Source: Bacteroidota bacterium
GTDB lineage: Bacteria > Bacteroidota > Bacteroidia > Chitinophagales > Chitinophagaceae
DNA: 64,000 nt
Direction: 5' to 3'
Assembly: GCA_029555415.1 (NCBI GenBank)
Contig: JAKPSI010000082.1
Span: 1 to 64,000, forward strand
Shown here: piece by piece, positions 51,615-61,265 of the stretch
Numbering within the stretch: the first letter of the stretch is position 1
How the letters are laid out: each line of letters opens with the position of its first letter
Notes under the pieces: model-generated
Database searches by the model: none
What the model was told of the DNA's origin: nothing
The model's input: only the letters and a program-made list of their open reading frames with translations
Made by a program: the position numbers and the translations under genes

Positions 51615-53432
51615 TTATTCAAGCGTCGTTACACCTTTTACCGGTGCGGCATCCGCCTGAAGCAGATCGACGATAATGATCTCATTATTCCCTTTGTTCA
51701 GCCATCCTGCCGGGCAGTACAGGTGTTGCTGCGGGCCTACCTGCCAATAGCGGCCCAGATTATGTCCGTTCACATACACCATTCCTTTCACATAACCGGA
51801 CAGGTCGAAATATGTATCCGCTATCTTGTCAAGACTGAACGCGCCTTTAAAAATATAGCCACCGGGTACACGCTGCACCAGACTTCTCATCGGTCCGGAA
51901 TGTTGCTGCACCCATTTGCCATCCATCGGTAATGAATAATTCTCCCAGTTCATCAGCGTCATGCCATTGAGTGTTACACGCTCCGTGATCCCTTTGCGGT
52001 CATACATGAATTGAGCGAAGTTGATATGCCCCATTCCTTCCACAAGGATCTCCAGCACGGGATCTTTCACGGAAGGATCAGCGGGCAGGTCAACGGTCCA
52101 GTTGCCTTTATCACGATACACCGTATCAATGAATTTATGGTTCAGGAAGACCAGCGCGTAATCATGCGGTTCGCGGATGGTGAGCTTACCGCTTTTATGT
52201 CCGATAAGCCTGGTACGATAAAGCATCAGTCCCTGATTCTGATCCAGTGCTTCCATGGTCAGCGGCTGTGCGGATACAACCGGCGCTGGCAGATTATTCC
52301 AGATACTGTTATTCAATTTCATTTCAATGGCGGAAACTTCCATCACCGGAACCGGTGCAGGAATGGCAATAGGTTGTTTGCCTGTATATTTCGTGATCAG
52401 ATCACGCAACATGAAATATTTGGGTGTAGGCCTGCCCTGTTCATCGATCGGAGAGTCATAATCATAACTCGTGATATCGGGCTGGTATTGAGTATTGGAG
52501 AACGCATTGGCTCCTGCGGTAAACCCGAAATTGGTACCACCGTGTATCACATATAAATTGAAAGATCTTTTGTTCTGCAACAAGTACTCCACTTCTTTCC
52601 GAAGGTCCGCTGTGTCCGGTTTCGCCCATTTTTCGAACCAGTGCGTCAGCCAGCCGGGATAGGTTTCACTGCTGAAAACAGGAGCGGTACTGTCCGCTTT
52701 ATTCGCCTGAGCGAAATCGCCGTCGTTACCGCCACTGTCCAATCCGATGGCGGTTCCGGGAATATGTCCCGCATCCAGCATATAAGGTGTGGCACCATCC
52801 GCCGTATAGAATGGAACATTGATCCCATTCTGCAGCCATAGTTTCCGCAATGCTTCCAGGTATTGCTTGTCGTTGCCATAGCTGCCGTATTCATTTTCGA
52901 TCTGAACCATCAGCACCGGCCCGCCATTCGTGCATTGCAGGGAAACGACCTGTTTGGATAATGCGGAGATATATTTACTGACCTCCTTCATATAAAACGG
53001 GTCATTACAACGGATCCGGGTATCAGGGTTCTTGAGTAACCAGGTGGGTAAGCCGCCAAAGTCCCATTCCGCGCAAACATAGGGTCCGGGGCGGAGGAGC
53101 ACCCACATGCCTTCTTCCTGGCAGATCTTAATGAAGCCCGCCACATCGTGGCTTTCAGAATTGAAATCGAAATGACCCGGTGTGGTTTCCAGATAATTCC
53201 AGAAGATATAGGCGGCAATGGTATTGCAACCCATGGCTTTTGCCATTTGGATACGATGACGCCAGTATGCTTTGGGGATCCGGGCGGGATGCATTTCACC
53301 GCTGATGAGCTGAAAAGGTTTGCCATCAAGCAGGAACTGACCTTGTCCAAAAGAAAAAACATGCTTTTGCTGGGCAGGGGCCAGTGCGGAGAAAAGCATC
53401 AAAACGGAGAAAAGGAGCACACGTATTTTCAT
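51615..53432 (-). CDS. Beta-galactosidase, GH35
   Basis: The true start is the ATG at 53432 (MKIRVLLFSVLMLFSALAPA, signal peptide). The frame runs open far beyond, but that part is unlike any protein and lies over fumC. The 605-residue enzyme has the GH35 motifs FQLISGEMHPARIPKAYW, GPYVCAEWDFGGLP, QIENEYGSYG with the acid/base Glu181, and FSSETYPGWLTHW with nucleophile Glu256. C-terminal jelly-roll domains bind the sugar. It is the first gene of the minus-strand glycan cluster, so its promoter lies in the 53433-53558 gap. Confidence 0.92.
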   Translation of the reverse strand: MKIRVLLFSVLMLFSALAPAQQKHVFSFGQGQFLLDGKPFQLISGEMHPARIPKAYWRHRIQMAKAMGCNTIAAYIFWNYLETTPGHFDFNSESHDVAGFIKICQEEGMWVLLRPGPYVCAEWDFGGLPTWLLKNPDTRIRCNDPFYMKEVSKYISALSKQVVSLQCTNGGPVLMVQIENEYGSYGNDKQYLEALRKLWLQNGINVPFYTADGATPYMLDAGHIPGTAIGLDSGGNDGDFAQANKADSTAPVFSSETYPGWLTHWFEKWAKPDTADLRKEVEYLLQNKRSFNLYVIHGGTNFGFTAGANAFSNTQYQPDITSYDYDSPIDEQGRPTPKYFMLRDLITKYTGKQPIAIPAPVPVMEVSAIEMKLNNSIWNNLPAPVVSAQPLTMEALDQNQGLMLYRTRLIGHKSGKLTIREPHDYALVFLNHKFIDTVYRDKGNWTVDLPADPSVKDPVLEILVEGMGHINFAQFMYDRKGITERVTLNGMTLMNWENYSLPMDGKWVQQHSGPMRSLVQRVPGGYIFKGAFSLDKIADTYFDLSGYVKGMVYVNGHNLGRYWQVGPQQHLYCPAGWLNKGNNEIIIVDLLQADAAPVKGVTTLE

Positions 53433-53531
53433 ATGACCTGGGGCATCATTAAGCCTGCTTAAAATTAACGGTTTGTGGCATTGAAAAATCCGCCCCGGTA
53501 AAAAGGGCGCAACCGTTTGACGGTTTGCCTG

Positions 53532-53539
53532 TACCTTTG
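53532..53539 (+). promoter_or_regulatory. -7 box for fumC
   Basis: TACCTTTG fits TAnnTTTG and lies 19 bases before the fumC ATG. Confidence 0.5.
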
Positions 53540-53558
53540 CCGCGAAAAATATTTCATC

Positions 53559-54956
53559 ATGAACTACCGTATCGAAAAAGACACCATGGGCGAGGTAAAA
53601 GTGCCCGCTGACGCCTACTATGGCGCACAAACCCAGCGCAGTATCGACAATTTCAAGATCGCGCAGGACATCAATAAAATGCCCAAAGAGATCATCCGCG
53701 CGTTCGCATACCTGAAGAAGGCCGCGGCCATCACCAATATGGAAGCCGGTGTACTGCCCAAGGCGAAAGCCCAGCTGATCGGTAAGGTTTGCGATGAGAT
53801 CCTGGACGGAAAACTGGATGCTTATTTCCCGCTCGTGGTATGGCAGACCGGCAGCGGTACCCAGAGCAACATGAACGCGAATGAAGTGATCGCTTATCGT
53901 GGTCACGTGCTGAAAGGCGGACAACTGACCGACAAGGACAAATACCTGCACCCGAACGACGACGTGAATAAATCACAATCTTCGAATGATACATTTCCGA
54001 CCGCGATGCATATCGCCGCGTACAAGATGCTGATCGAAACCACGATCCCGGGTGTTAAAAAACTGCGGAATACGCTGGCACAGAAAAGCAAACAATTCAT
54101 GAAAGTGGTGAAGATCGGACGGACACACTTCATGGATGCGACGCCACTCACTGTTGGACAGGAATTCAGCGGCTATGTAGCGCAGCTGGACCATGGACTG
54201 AAGGCGATCAACAATTCATTATCCCATCTTTCTGAACTGGCATTGGGCGGTACTGCCGTAGGTACGGGTATCAACACCCCTCCGGGATATGATAAGAATG
54301 TGGCGAAACATATCGCGAAGCTGACCAAACTGCCTTTCAAGACCGCCCCGAATAAATTCGAAGCATTGGCTGCGCATGATGCCATTGTGGAAGCGCATGG
54401 CGCGCTGAAGACGGTAGCGGTGAGCCTGATGAAGATCGCGAATGATATCCGTATGTTGTCTTCCGGTCCCCGCAGCGGTATCGGCGAGATCTTTATTCCG
54501 GATAATGAACCGGGTTCTTCCATCATGCCGGGTAAAGTGAACCCGACACAATGCGAAGCACTGACCATGATCGCCGCACAGGTAATGGGTAATGATGTGG
54601 CTATTGGTATCGGTGGCGCGTCCGGCCACTTTGAACTGAATGTGTTCAAACCGGTGATGATCTACAACTTCCTGCACAGCGCCCGTTTGATCGGAGAAGG
54701 CTGTGTTTCTTTCAATGATAAATGTGCGGTGGGACTGAAGCCCATTGAAGCCAATATCAAGAAACACGTGGACAATTCACTGATGCTGGTGACTGCGCTG
54801 AATACGAAGATCGGCTACTATAAAGCAGCAGAGATCGCGCAGAAAGCGCACAAGCAGGGAACGACACTGAAAGAGATGGCCGTGAAGCTTGGCTATGTTA
54901 CCCCGGAAGAGTTCGACGCCTGGGTAAACCCGGCCAACATGGTGGGCAAGCTTTAA
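53559..54956 (+). CDS. fumC: Fumarate hydratase, class II
   Basis: The start is the ATG at 53559 ([28 protein letters not shown] begins here; the longer frame lacks conservation). The 465-residue TCA-cycle enzyme hydrates fumarate to malate. The signature [15 protein letters not shown] with the catalytic Ser loop, the [12 protein letters not shown] block and the [13 protein letters not shown] block are all intact. Followed by a strong terminator. Confidence 0.96.
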   Translation: MNYRIEKDTMGEVKVPADAYYGAQTQRSIDNFKIAQDINKMPKEIIRAFAYLKKAAAITNMEAGVLPKAKAQLIGKVCDEILDGKLDAYFPLVVWQTGSGTQSNMNANEVIAYRGHVLKGGQLTDKDKYLHPNDDVNKSQSSNDTFPTAMHIAAYKMLIETTIPGVKKLRNTLAQKSKQFMKVVKIGRTHFMDATPLTVGQEFSGYVAQLDHGLKAINNSLSHLSELALGGTAVGTGINTPPGYDKNVAKHIAKLTKLPFKTAPNKFEALAAHDAIVEAHGALKTVAVSLMKIANDIRMLSSGPRSGIGEIFIPDNEPGSSIMPGKVNPTQCEALTMIAAQVMGNDVAIGIGGASGHFELNVFKPVMIYNFLHSARLIGEGCVSFNDKCAVGLKPIEANIKKHVDNSLMLVTALNTKIGYYKAAEIAQKAHKQGTTLKEMAVKLGYVTPEEFDAWVNPANMVGKL

Positions 54957-54980
54957 AATCGTAAAACCCCGAATGAACCG

Positions 54981-55012
54981 AGAGAAGAACCCCGTGGTTC
55001 TTCTCTTTTTTT
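54981..55012 (+). terminator. Intrinsic terminator of fumC
   Basis: Perfect 11-bp stem (AGAGAAGAACC with its complement), loop CCGT, then a run of seven T. It starts 24 bases after the fumC stop. Confidence 0.92.
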
Positions 55013-55095
55013 GTGCCCGGACCATGCGTATGCGGGATATTGTATCTATTTTACCCGAAACAAAATCCAGCCCTTTCAAAAACAAATCCATAACC

Positions 55096-55356
55096 ATGAA
55101 AGTATCAGCCCACCCCTCCCTTTATTTTTCCGCCTACCCGCTGAGGGTGATCAAAGAAAAAGCGACAACGGTCAACAAACAGGTGCAGTCTCCTTATCTG
55201 CGTTCGATCCTTTCCGGAAAGAACAAGACGGTGAGCAGGGTCCGCGTTTTCCCGATGGTCAATCCTTATGAGCAGAAGCTGGTGATGCCCGTGATCATTA
55301 AAAAAGCGAAGGAAGTGGATCCCTCCGGAAGAGAATGGTTCTCCAATTACGAATAA
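55096..55356 (+). CDS. Small basic hypothetical protein
   Basis: An 86-residue protein starting at MKVSAHPSLYFSAYPLRV. Basic and without signal peptide or membrane segment. No family recognised. It lies between two strong terminators (fumC's and its own, 20 bases after its stop), so it is a transcription unit of its own and probably real. Function unknown. Confidence 0.65.
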   Translation: MKVSAHPSLYFSAYPLRVIKEKATTVNKQVQSPYLRSILSGKNKTVSRVRVFPMVNPYEQKLVMPVIIKKAKEVDPSGREWFSNYE

Positions 55357-55375
55357 CGCTGAGCATGTATATAAG

Positions 55376-55407
55376 ACCCCGGCCATGAACGCCGGGGTTC
55401 TTTTTTT
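55376..55407 (+). terminator. Intrinsic terminator of the small hypothetical gene
   Basis: Stem ACCCCGGC / GCCGGGGT (8 bp), loop CATGAAC, followed by TCTTTTTTT. Confidence 0.88.
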
Positions 55408-55694
55408 CAGGGGAAGAATATCAACGTCCACGTATACACTAAATACTACAGCATTTTCCCTTAAATGAGCTCCCGCCATTTAATATTTTCCCCCGGCTTG
55501 CTTTCCGGTTCAAATGCAGATCGGAAGCGAATTCCAGGTTATCCTGACCACCTCCCTGAAAACGTGGAATTACTTAGGGATAAAACATCCCGATCTGACC
55601 CCTATTAAGGTATTACACCTATTTGAGATGGCTGGGTATTAAACTAATTTTATCAAGGTTAGTCCTACCTGGGAAAACCAACGTATCCATACTT
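55408..55694. other. Gene-free leader region before a T9SS cargo gene
   Basis: No ORF with support and no heptamer array. A/T-rich near the end, consistent with a promoter, but no clear TAnnTTTG box was found. Confidence 0.4.
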
Positions 55695-57983
55695 ATGAAA
55701 ACAATACTCCATATTGTGCTGCGTGCTGTGTGTCCCTTCATATGGATTGTATTCATGCTATGCACAAGTCTTCAAAGTTCCGCTCAATCATTTGATGTCG
55801 GAAAGAGTTACATCAACATTACTAAAGGGGTGAATGGCGGCACAATCGAAACCGGGGATGTGCTCGAGATTCGCGCATCGTTCGTGGTTCGTTCAGGTAC
55901 ATATGACAGCTGCCGTTTCCAGGATGTGGTTCCTGCCGGAACGAGTTATATACCCGGCACCATCGCCGTTCTCACCAATGAAGGAAAGGTCTACAAATCA
56001 TTTACCGATGCATATGGGGACGACTGCGGCTGGATCACCGGTTTTACCGTTACGATCAATCTGGGATTCAGGACTTCTTCCAACCCTGCCACCGCTTTTA
56101 GAAGAGGAAGGGTAGGTGCTGGTGTCGGATATAAACCGATCTTCTCGAATTCCTGTATCATGATCTGTTCTTACCGGGTAACAGTAACCGCAGCTACATA
56201 CGGGATCATTTCTACCGGTGGCGGAACATTCACTTCCAAGAACGGTACACTGAATCCTGTAGTTACAACAACACTTCCCGCGAACACCATCATGGTGTAT
56301 CCCAATTACGGGATCTGCGCCAATACGGTCGGGACAAATGCCATCGGCACGGAAAGCAACGGAACATTCGGCTCCGGTAAAGCCCGTAACCGAGCTGCAT
56401 CGCTGAATGTACCTGCTAGTTATACTTACACGTACTTTGATGTCAGTGCCCCGCAGGATTATCTGTATGGCATCCCTAACAATACTTCCACACGTTCCAA
56501 TTATACAACGGTAAATACCTGGAATATACCTGATGCTACATCACCTACTCACCGGGTGCACCAGGTTTGGGATATCATCGGTGACCATACCGGTGCCAGC
56601 AATCCTTTCCTGGGAAATCCTCCTGCAGATACCGTAGCAAGCTCTACCGGAGGTTATATGCTGGTGATCAATGCAGCATACCGGATCGACTCCGCCTTTC
56701 AGCAAACCATCACTGGTTTGTGCCCCAATACTTATTATGAACTTTCCTGCTGGATGCGTAATATCTGTTCCCGTTGTGGTGCGGACTCCAATGGAACCGG
56801 ACCATCCGGAGGTGGTTATATCCCGACCGGCCCCAACGATTCATCTGGCGTACGTCCCAATATTACATTTGAGATAGATGGTGTCGATTATTATACAACG
56901 GGTAACCTGGCTTATACAGGACTCTGGGTCAAGAAAGGTTTCACTTTCCTCACAGGTCCCAGCCAGACAAGTTTCACCCTGAAATATTTCAATAATGCGC
57001 CGGGCGGTGGTGGTAACGACTGGGCATTGGATGATATCTCAGTGGCTACCTGTTCTCCTAACATGAAATACGCGCCTACGAACAATCCGATCGTATGTGA
57101 CAGCAACTCACTGGTCATCGGGGATACGGTTCGCTCCTACTTCAATAACTATACTTATTACAAATGGCAGCGTAGTACGAACGGAGGAGCAAGCTGGACT
57201 GACGTTACTGCGGTCCTGGGACCTGCCACTCCTACATGGAACGGCACCGCATGGGAATGGGTCGGTACCTATACCATACCGAATACACAAACCTATATCG
57301 GAAATAACGGCGATCTGTACCGCCTGATGGTTGCAACAACTATAGCCAATCTTTCAGATGCGAATTGCCGCTTCACAGATGCCGGTAATATCAACCTGCA
57401 TGTGATCACCTGCGGGCCGATCCTCGCCACCGATCTGCTATCCTTTAACGGCCGCATACAGAACGGACAAGCCGTTCTGAACTGGACCACTTCCAAAGAA
57501 ACAGAAGCACTGACCTATTACATTGAAAAGAGTACGGACGGAGTGAATTTCCGGATAGCAGGCACTGTCAGCAGTTATAATGATCCGCTCGCACTGGTCA
57601 ACTCATATTCCTTCACCGACCCTGAAACAGTGACCGGACAGGTATTCTATCGCGTGCGGTTGTTTGATCAGCGTCACCACAGCAAGTTCTCCCGCACTAT
57701 TCAGTTGTCAACGAATGACAGCCAACTGTCTTTCGCAAGAGTGATCAATCCGTTCACTGACCAGTTGCAGTTCGATCTTGTTTCAACTGAAAACAGTAAG
57801 GTCACCACTACACTCATTGACACTTATGGCATGACCATCAAACGTCAGACATCCGACCTGGCCGCAGGTGTGAACAATATCATACTGGAGAATACACGCA
57901 GCCTTCCTTCAGGCATCTATACCCTGAAAGTACAATCAGGCAATACGATCATACAGAAAAGAGTGGTGAAACAGAACAGATAA
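55695..57983 (+). CDS. T9SS cargo protein with DUF11-like and galactose-binding-like modules
   Basis: The start is the ATG at 55695 (MKTILHIVLRAVCPFIWIVF, signal peptide ending near SSAQS). The 762-residue protein has an N-terminal DUF11-like beta domain (GDVLEIRASFVVRSG, QDVVPAGTSYIPGTI), a carbohydrate-binding-like jelly roll (about 330-460, YYELSCWMRNICSRCG), Ig-like repeats, and a fibronectin-like part (AVLNWTTSKETEALTYYIEK) before the T9SS type A tail (INPFTDQLQFDL ... GIYTLKVQSGN). Probably displayed on the cell surface as an adhesin-like protein. The exact ligand is unknown. Confidence 0.85.
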   Translation: MKTILHIVLRAVCPFIWIVFMLCTSLQSSAQSFDVGKSYINITKGVNGGTIETGDVLEIRASFVVRSGTYDSCRFQDVVPAGTSYIPGTIAVLTNEGKVYKSFTDAYGDDCGWITGFTVTINLGFRTSSNPATAFRRGRVGAGVGYKPIFSNSCIMICSYRVTVTAATYGIISTGGGTFTSKNGTLNPVVTTTLPANTIMVYPNYGICANTVGTNAIGTESNGTFGSGKARNRAASLNVPASYTYTYFDVSAPQDYLYGIPNNTSTRSNYTTVNTWNIPDATSPTHRVHQVWDIIGDHTGASNPFLGNPPADTVASSTGGYMLVINAAYRIDSAFQQTITGLCPNTYYELSCWMRNICSRCGADSNGTGPSGGGYIPTGPNDSSGVRPNITFEIDGVDYYTTGNLAYTGLWVKKGFTFLTGPSQTSFTLKYFNNAPGGGGNDWALDDISVATCSPNMKYAPTNNPIVCDSNSLVIGDTVRSYFNNYTYYKWQRSTNGGASWTDVTAVLGPATPTWNGTAWEWVGTYTIPNTQTYIGNNGDLYRLMVATTIANLSDANCRFTDAGNINLHVITCGPILATDLLSFNGRIQNGQAVLNWTTSKETEALTYYIEKSTDGVNFRIAGTVSSYNDPLALVNSYSFTDPETVTGQVFYRVRLFDQRHHSKFSRTIQLSTNDSQLSFARVINPFTDQLQFDLVSTENSKVTTTLIDTYGMTIKRQTSDLAAGVNNIILENTRSLPSGIYTLKVQSGNTIIQKRVVKQNR

Positions 57984-57990
57984 AAGATCA

Positions 57991-58662
57991 TCAGAGCACC
58001 TGTGATCTGTCGCTGACCTCCGTAATGGTCTCGATCGCCTGCCCCTGTAACGTATCCTCTTCTTTACGGAAGAAACGCTTCTGGAAGATCAGCAATGTGA
58101 TCACACCTGTAGAGATCGAAGCATCCGCGATATTGAAGATCGGGCTGAAGAACTGGAAAGACCGGTCTTCACCGACAAAAGGCACCCAGGATGGAAAATG
58201 AGAATTGACGATCGGGAAGTAGAGCATATCCACTACACGTCCGTGCAGGAAACCCGCATATCCTTCTTTCGGAAAAGCTGCTGCGATATGAGAGTAAGAA
58301 CTTTCTTCGAAGATCATACCGTAGAACATACTGTCCAGCAGATTTCCCAAAGCACCGGCATAGATCAAAGCGGCACAAAAGATGAAACCTTTGCTATATT
58401 TCTGTTTCACGATCCGGCCCAGGTACCAGGTACCGAAGATTACAGCAGCCAGACGGAACAATGTGAGTAACATCTTACCGATACCACCCCCGAATTCCCA
58501 TCCCCAAGCCATCCCCTTATTCTCAATGAAATGCAGACGGAACCAATAAACATTCGTGATGTTCGTATCCCCGAAAGTATAATGTGTCTTGATCCAGATC
58601 TTGAGGGCCTGGTCAGCCAGAATGATCAAAGCAATGATGAGAACAACTTTTCTGAGCTTCAC
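57991..58662 (-). CDS. lspA: Lipoprotein signal peptidase II
   Basis: Inner-membrane aspartic peptidase that cuts lipoprotein signals before the lipidated Cys. The GTG at 58662 (translated VKLRKVVLIIALII) is the likely start because family members begin here; an ATG lies 17 codons upstream at 58713 in less conserved sequence. The 223-residue form has four membrane segments, the catalytic Asp pair in GALGNLLDSMFYG and NIADASISTG, and an extended loop between them. Serves the many lipoproteins of this window. Immediately downstream of murF-alr on the same strand. Confidence 0.92.
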   Translation of the reverse strand: MKLRKVVLIIALIILADQALKIWIKTHYTFGDTNITNVYWFRLHFIENKGMAWGWEFGGGIGKMLLTLFRLAAVIFGTWYLGRIVKQKYSKGFIFCAALIYAGALGNLLDSMFYGMIFEESSYSHIAAAFPKEGYAGFLHGRVVDMLYFPIVNSHFPSWVPFVGEDRSFQFFSPIFNIADASISTGVITLLIFQKRFFRKEEDTLQGQAIETITEVSDRSQVL

Positions 58663-58728
58663 GGTGCGTATTTTAAAGGACAAATATAAGTGATTCAAAA
58701 CAGCCTGTAGCACAGGTTCAGGACCCCT

Positions 58729-61242
58729 TTATTCTTCATAATACACACGTTTCACACGCTGGGATACACCCGTCATGATCTCATAGGGGATCGTACCTGC
58801 CCATGCAGCCAGCTGTTGTACCGGCAGGTCCTTTCCGAATACGATCACCTCATCCCCTTCTTTCGCATCCGGCATATCCGTAATGTCGATCATCGTCATA
58901 TCCATACAGACCGAACCCGTGACCTTCGCTTTTTTACCTGCCACGAGCATGAATCCCTTTCCATTGCCCAGTGAACGGGGATAGCCATCCGCATAACCGA
59001 TCCTTACCGTTGCGATCCGGGCTGGTTGCGCCATCACCGCACGGCGGTTATATCCTACCGATTCACCCGCATTCAGTTCCTTGATCTGTGCGATCGTCGT
59101 ACGCAAGGTAGCCACCGTTTGCAGATTCAATTGATCTGAATCCCCGGTATCAATGCCATATAAACCGATACCCAGCCGGACCATATCCAGTTGTAAAGCA
59201 GGATGCCTGACCGCGGCGGCTGTATTGGCGATATGTTTGAGGAATGTATATCCTAATTGCTGCTGCAGTACAGCAGCTGCTGTTTCAAATGAACGGAACT
59301 GCGCTTTGGTGAAAGCATCCTGCTCCGGGTCCTCACTGGCAGCCAGATGCGTAAACAGGGATTGCAGTTTCAGACAACCATCCTGCTTCAAAGCGTTCGC
59401 GAGCTTGTCCGCATCCTGTACTGCGAATCCCAACCGGTTCATCCCGGTCTCCAGTTCCGCATGCACCGGATAATCACGGATCCCTTCTTTTTCCAGATAA
59501 GCGCGGAATGCTTCCAGTAATCCGAATGAATACAGATCCGGCTCCAGCCGGTTATTCACGATCATATCAAAAGCACGTGCTTCCGGATTCATCACCATGA
59601 TGGGCATCACGATCCCCGCTTCACGCAAGGCAACACCTTCATCGGCATAAGCCACCGCGAGATAGTCCGCCTGATGATGCTGCAACACACCCGCGATCTC
59701 CGCACCACCACTGCCATAGGCAAAAGCCTTCACCATCGCCATGATCTTTGTGGAGGGTGATAATACGGCCTGATAAGCTTTCAGGTTGTGAACGATCGCG
59801 TTCAGGTTGATCTCCAGCAAGGTCTGATGTGCCTGTTGCTCCAGCAGTGCAACGATCTGTTCGAACGCGAATACACGGGCACCCTTTACCAGTATGGTCT
59901 CATCACGGAATGCGGAATGGCGGAAACGCTTCAGCCATTCATCCGTTGTCGCGAATATTTCAGTATGCAGTTCCGGATAAATGGAAACGATACGTTCCCT
60001 TTGCTGCATGAATACAGGGCCGATCCCGATGAGCCGGTTGACCTTATGTTTTTGCAAACCGGATACGATCTGTCTGATCAGCATCTCATCCGACAACCCG
60101 CTCTGCAGCAGATCTGACAGGATCACCGTTTTGGGTAAACGCCCCGCCTGCTGATCCAGAAAACCCAGCGCGATCTCCAGCGAATGAAGGTCCGCGCTGT
60201 AACTATCATTGATCACTGTACAATGATTGATCCCTTTCTTCAGCTCCAAACGCATGGATACTGCATGCAGTGCGCGCATCCTTTCGCAAAGAATATCCGC
60301 CTGCATGCCAAGCACCCAACAGGTCACTGCACACGTCACTGCGTTATCAATGGCCGCCTGATCAATGAAAGGGATCGTAATGATGAGTTCGCCACTGAAG
60401 GCGGTCTGTTTCCGGACAGGAAAATTCAATTTGACCGTAGCGGATGAATCCGACGTTGTTATTTGTATGATACGAATTCCGCAATCTGCCTGCTTTCCCC
60501 AGGTGATGAAATGCGCGGGGTTGTCTTTGGCCGCCGCTTCCACCAGCTGATCATCACCGCATGCGATCACTTCACCTGTTCGGTGGAATAATTTCATCTT
60601 TTCATTAAAGATCTCTTCGCGACCGGAAAAATTTTCACCATGCGCTTCGCCCACCATCGTCAGCACGCCCAGTGTCGGGCGGATCATCACTTCCAGCTTT
60701 TCCATTTCCCCCGGCTGAGAAATACCAGCCTCGAATATCGCCAGGTCATGCTGCGGATGGATCTGCCAGACACTCAACGGCACACCCAGCTGGGAATTAT
60801 AGCTGCGGGGACTTCTCACAACCGAATGATCGGTATGCATCAACTGGTACAACCATTCTTTTACGATCGTTTTACCATTGCTGCCCGTAATACCGATCAC
60901 AGGAAGCTCCTTACCGTTCTCTCCTGCTGAATACCGCATCCGGTGAAAGGAAGCCAGCTTTTGTAATGCGGCCAGTGTATCCGGAACCAGGATGAAGTTG
61001 GCTTCGGGGATTTCCGTGGTATCAGGTAAAGAGGTCACTACGAAAGACCTCACTCCCTGACGGTATAATTCAGGAATGAAATGAACGCCACTGCGGCGCG
61101 GGCCTTCCAGCGCAAAGAACAATGACTGCGCGGGTGCAATGATGCGCCGGCTGTCGGTCAACAGGTGATCGATCGTAGCCGCAACCCGGACCCGGGCTTC
61201 GCCTCCCGTAATGGCAGCGATATGTTCAATGGTATAACTCAT
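58729..61242 (-). CDS. Bifunctional MurF / alanine racemase
   Basis: The start at 61242 (MSYTIEHIAAITGGEARV) is preferred to the ATG five codons earlier. The 837-residue protein has an N-terminal Mur ligase half (to about residue 460) with the P-loop ITGSNGKTIVKEW, and a C-terminal alanine racemase half with the PLP lysine in MAMVKAFAYGSG and the catalytic Tyr in RIGYADGYPRSLG. In the ligase half the C-terminal loop reads INDSYSADLHSL instead of YNANP, so it may bind differently from the stand-alone MurF at 13405. Such fusions are typical of Bacteroidota. It makes D-Ala and possibly joins D-Ala-D-Ala. Confidence 0.93.
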   Translation of the reverse strand: MSYTIEHIAAITGGEARVRVAATIDHLLTDSRRIIAPAQSLFFALEGPRRSGVHFIPELYRQGVRSFVVTSLPDTTEIPEANFILVPDTLAALQKLASFHRMRYSAGENGKELPVIGITGSNGKTIVKEWLYQLMHTDHSVVRSPRSYNSQLGVPLSVWQIHPQHDLAIFEAGISQPGEMEKLEVMIRPTLGVLTMVGEAHGENFSGREEIFNEKMKLFHRTGEVIACGDDQLVEAAAKDNPAHFITWGKQADCGIRIIQITTSDSSATVKLNFPVRKQTAFSGELIITIPFIDQAAIDNAVTCAVTCWVLGMQADILCERMRALHAVSMRLELKKGINHCTVINDSYSADLHSLEIALGFLDQQAGRLPKTVILSDLLQSGLSDEMLIRQIVSGLQKHKVNRLIGIGPVFMQQRERIVSIYPELHTEIFATTDEWLKRFRHSAFRDETILVKGARVFAFEQIVALLEQQAHQTLLEINLNAIVHNLKAYQAVLSPSTKIMAMVKAFAYGSGGAEIAGVLQHHQADYLAVAYADEGVALREAGIVMPIMVMNPEARAFDMIVNNRLEPDLYSFGLLEAFRAYLEKEGIRDYPVHAELETGMNRLGFAVQDADKLANALKQDGCLKLQSLFTHLAASEDPEQDAFTKAQFRSFETAAAVLQQQLGYTFLKHIANTAAAVRHPALQLDMVRLGIGLYGIDTGDSDQLNLQTVATLRTTIAQIKELNAGESVGYNRRAVMAQPARIATVRIGYADGYPRSLGNGKGFMLVAGKKAKVTGSVCMDMTMIDITDMPDAKEGDEVIVFGKDLPVQQLAAWAGTIPYEIMTGVSQRVKRVYYEE

Positions 61243-61265
61243 ATATCCGGAACGCAATGAAAGGA

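Noticed and set aside
42140-53558. SusC/SusD-like pair belonging to the glycan cluster
   Set aside because: No TonB-dependent receptor or SusD-like lipoprotein frame is present on either side or within the block.
53433-53951. N-terminal extension of the GH35 frame across fumC
   Set aside because: The added 173 residues lie antisense to fumC, resemble no protein, and an ATG with a good signal peptide lies at 53432.
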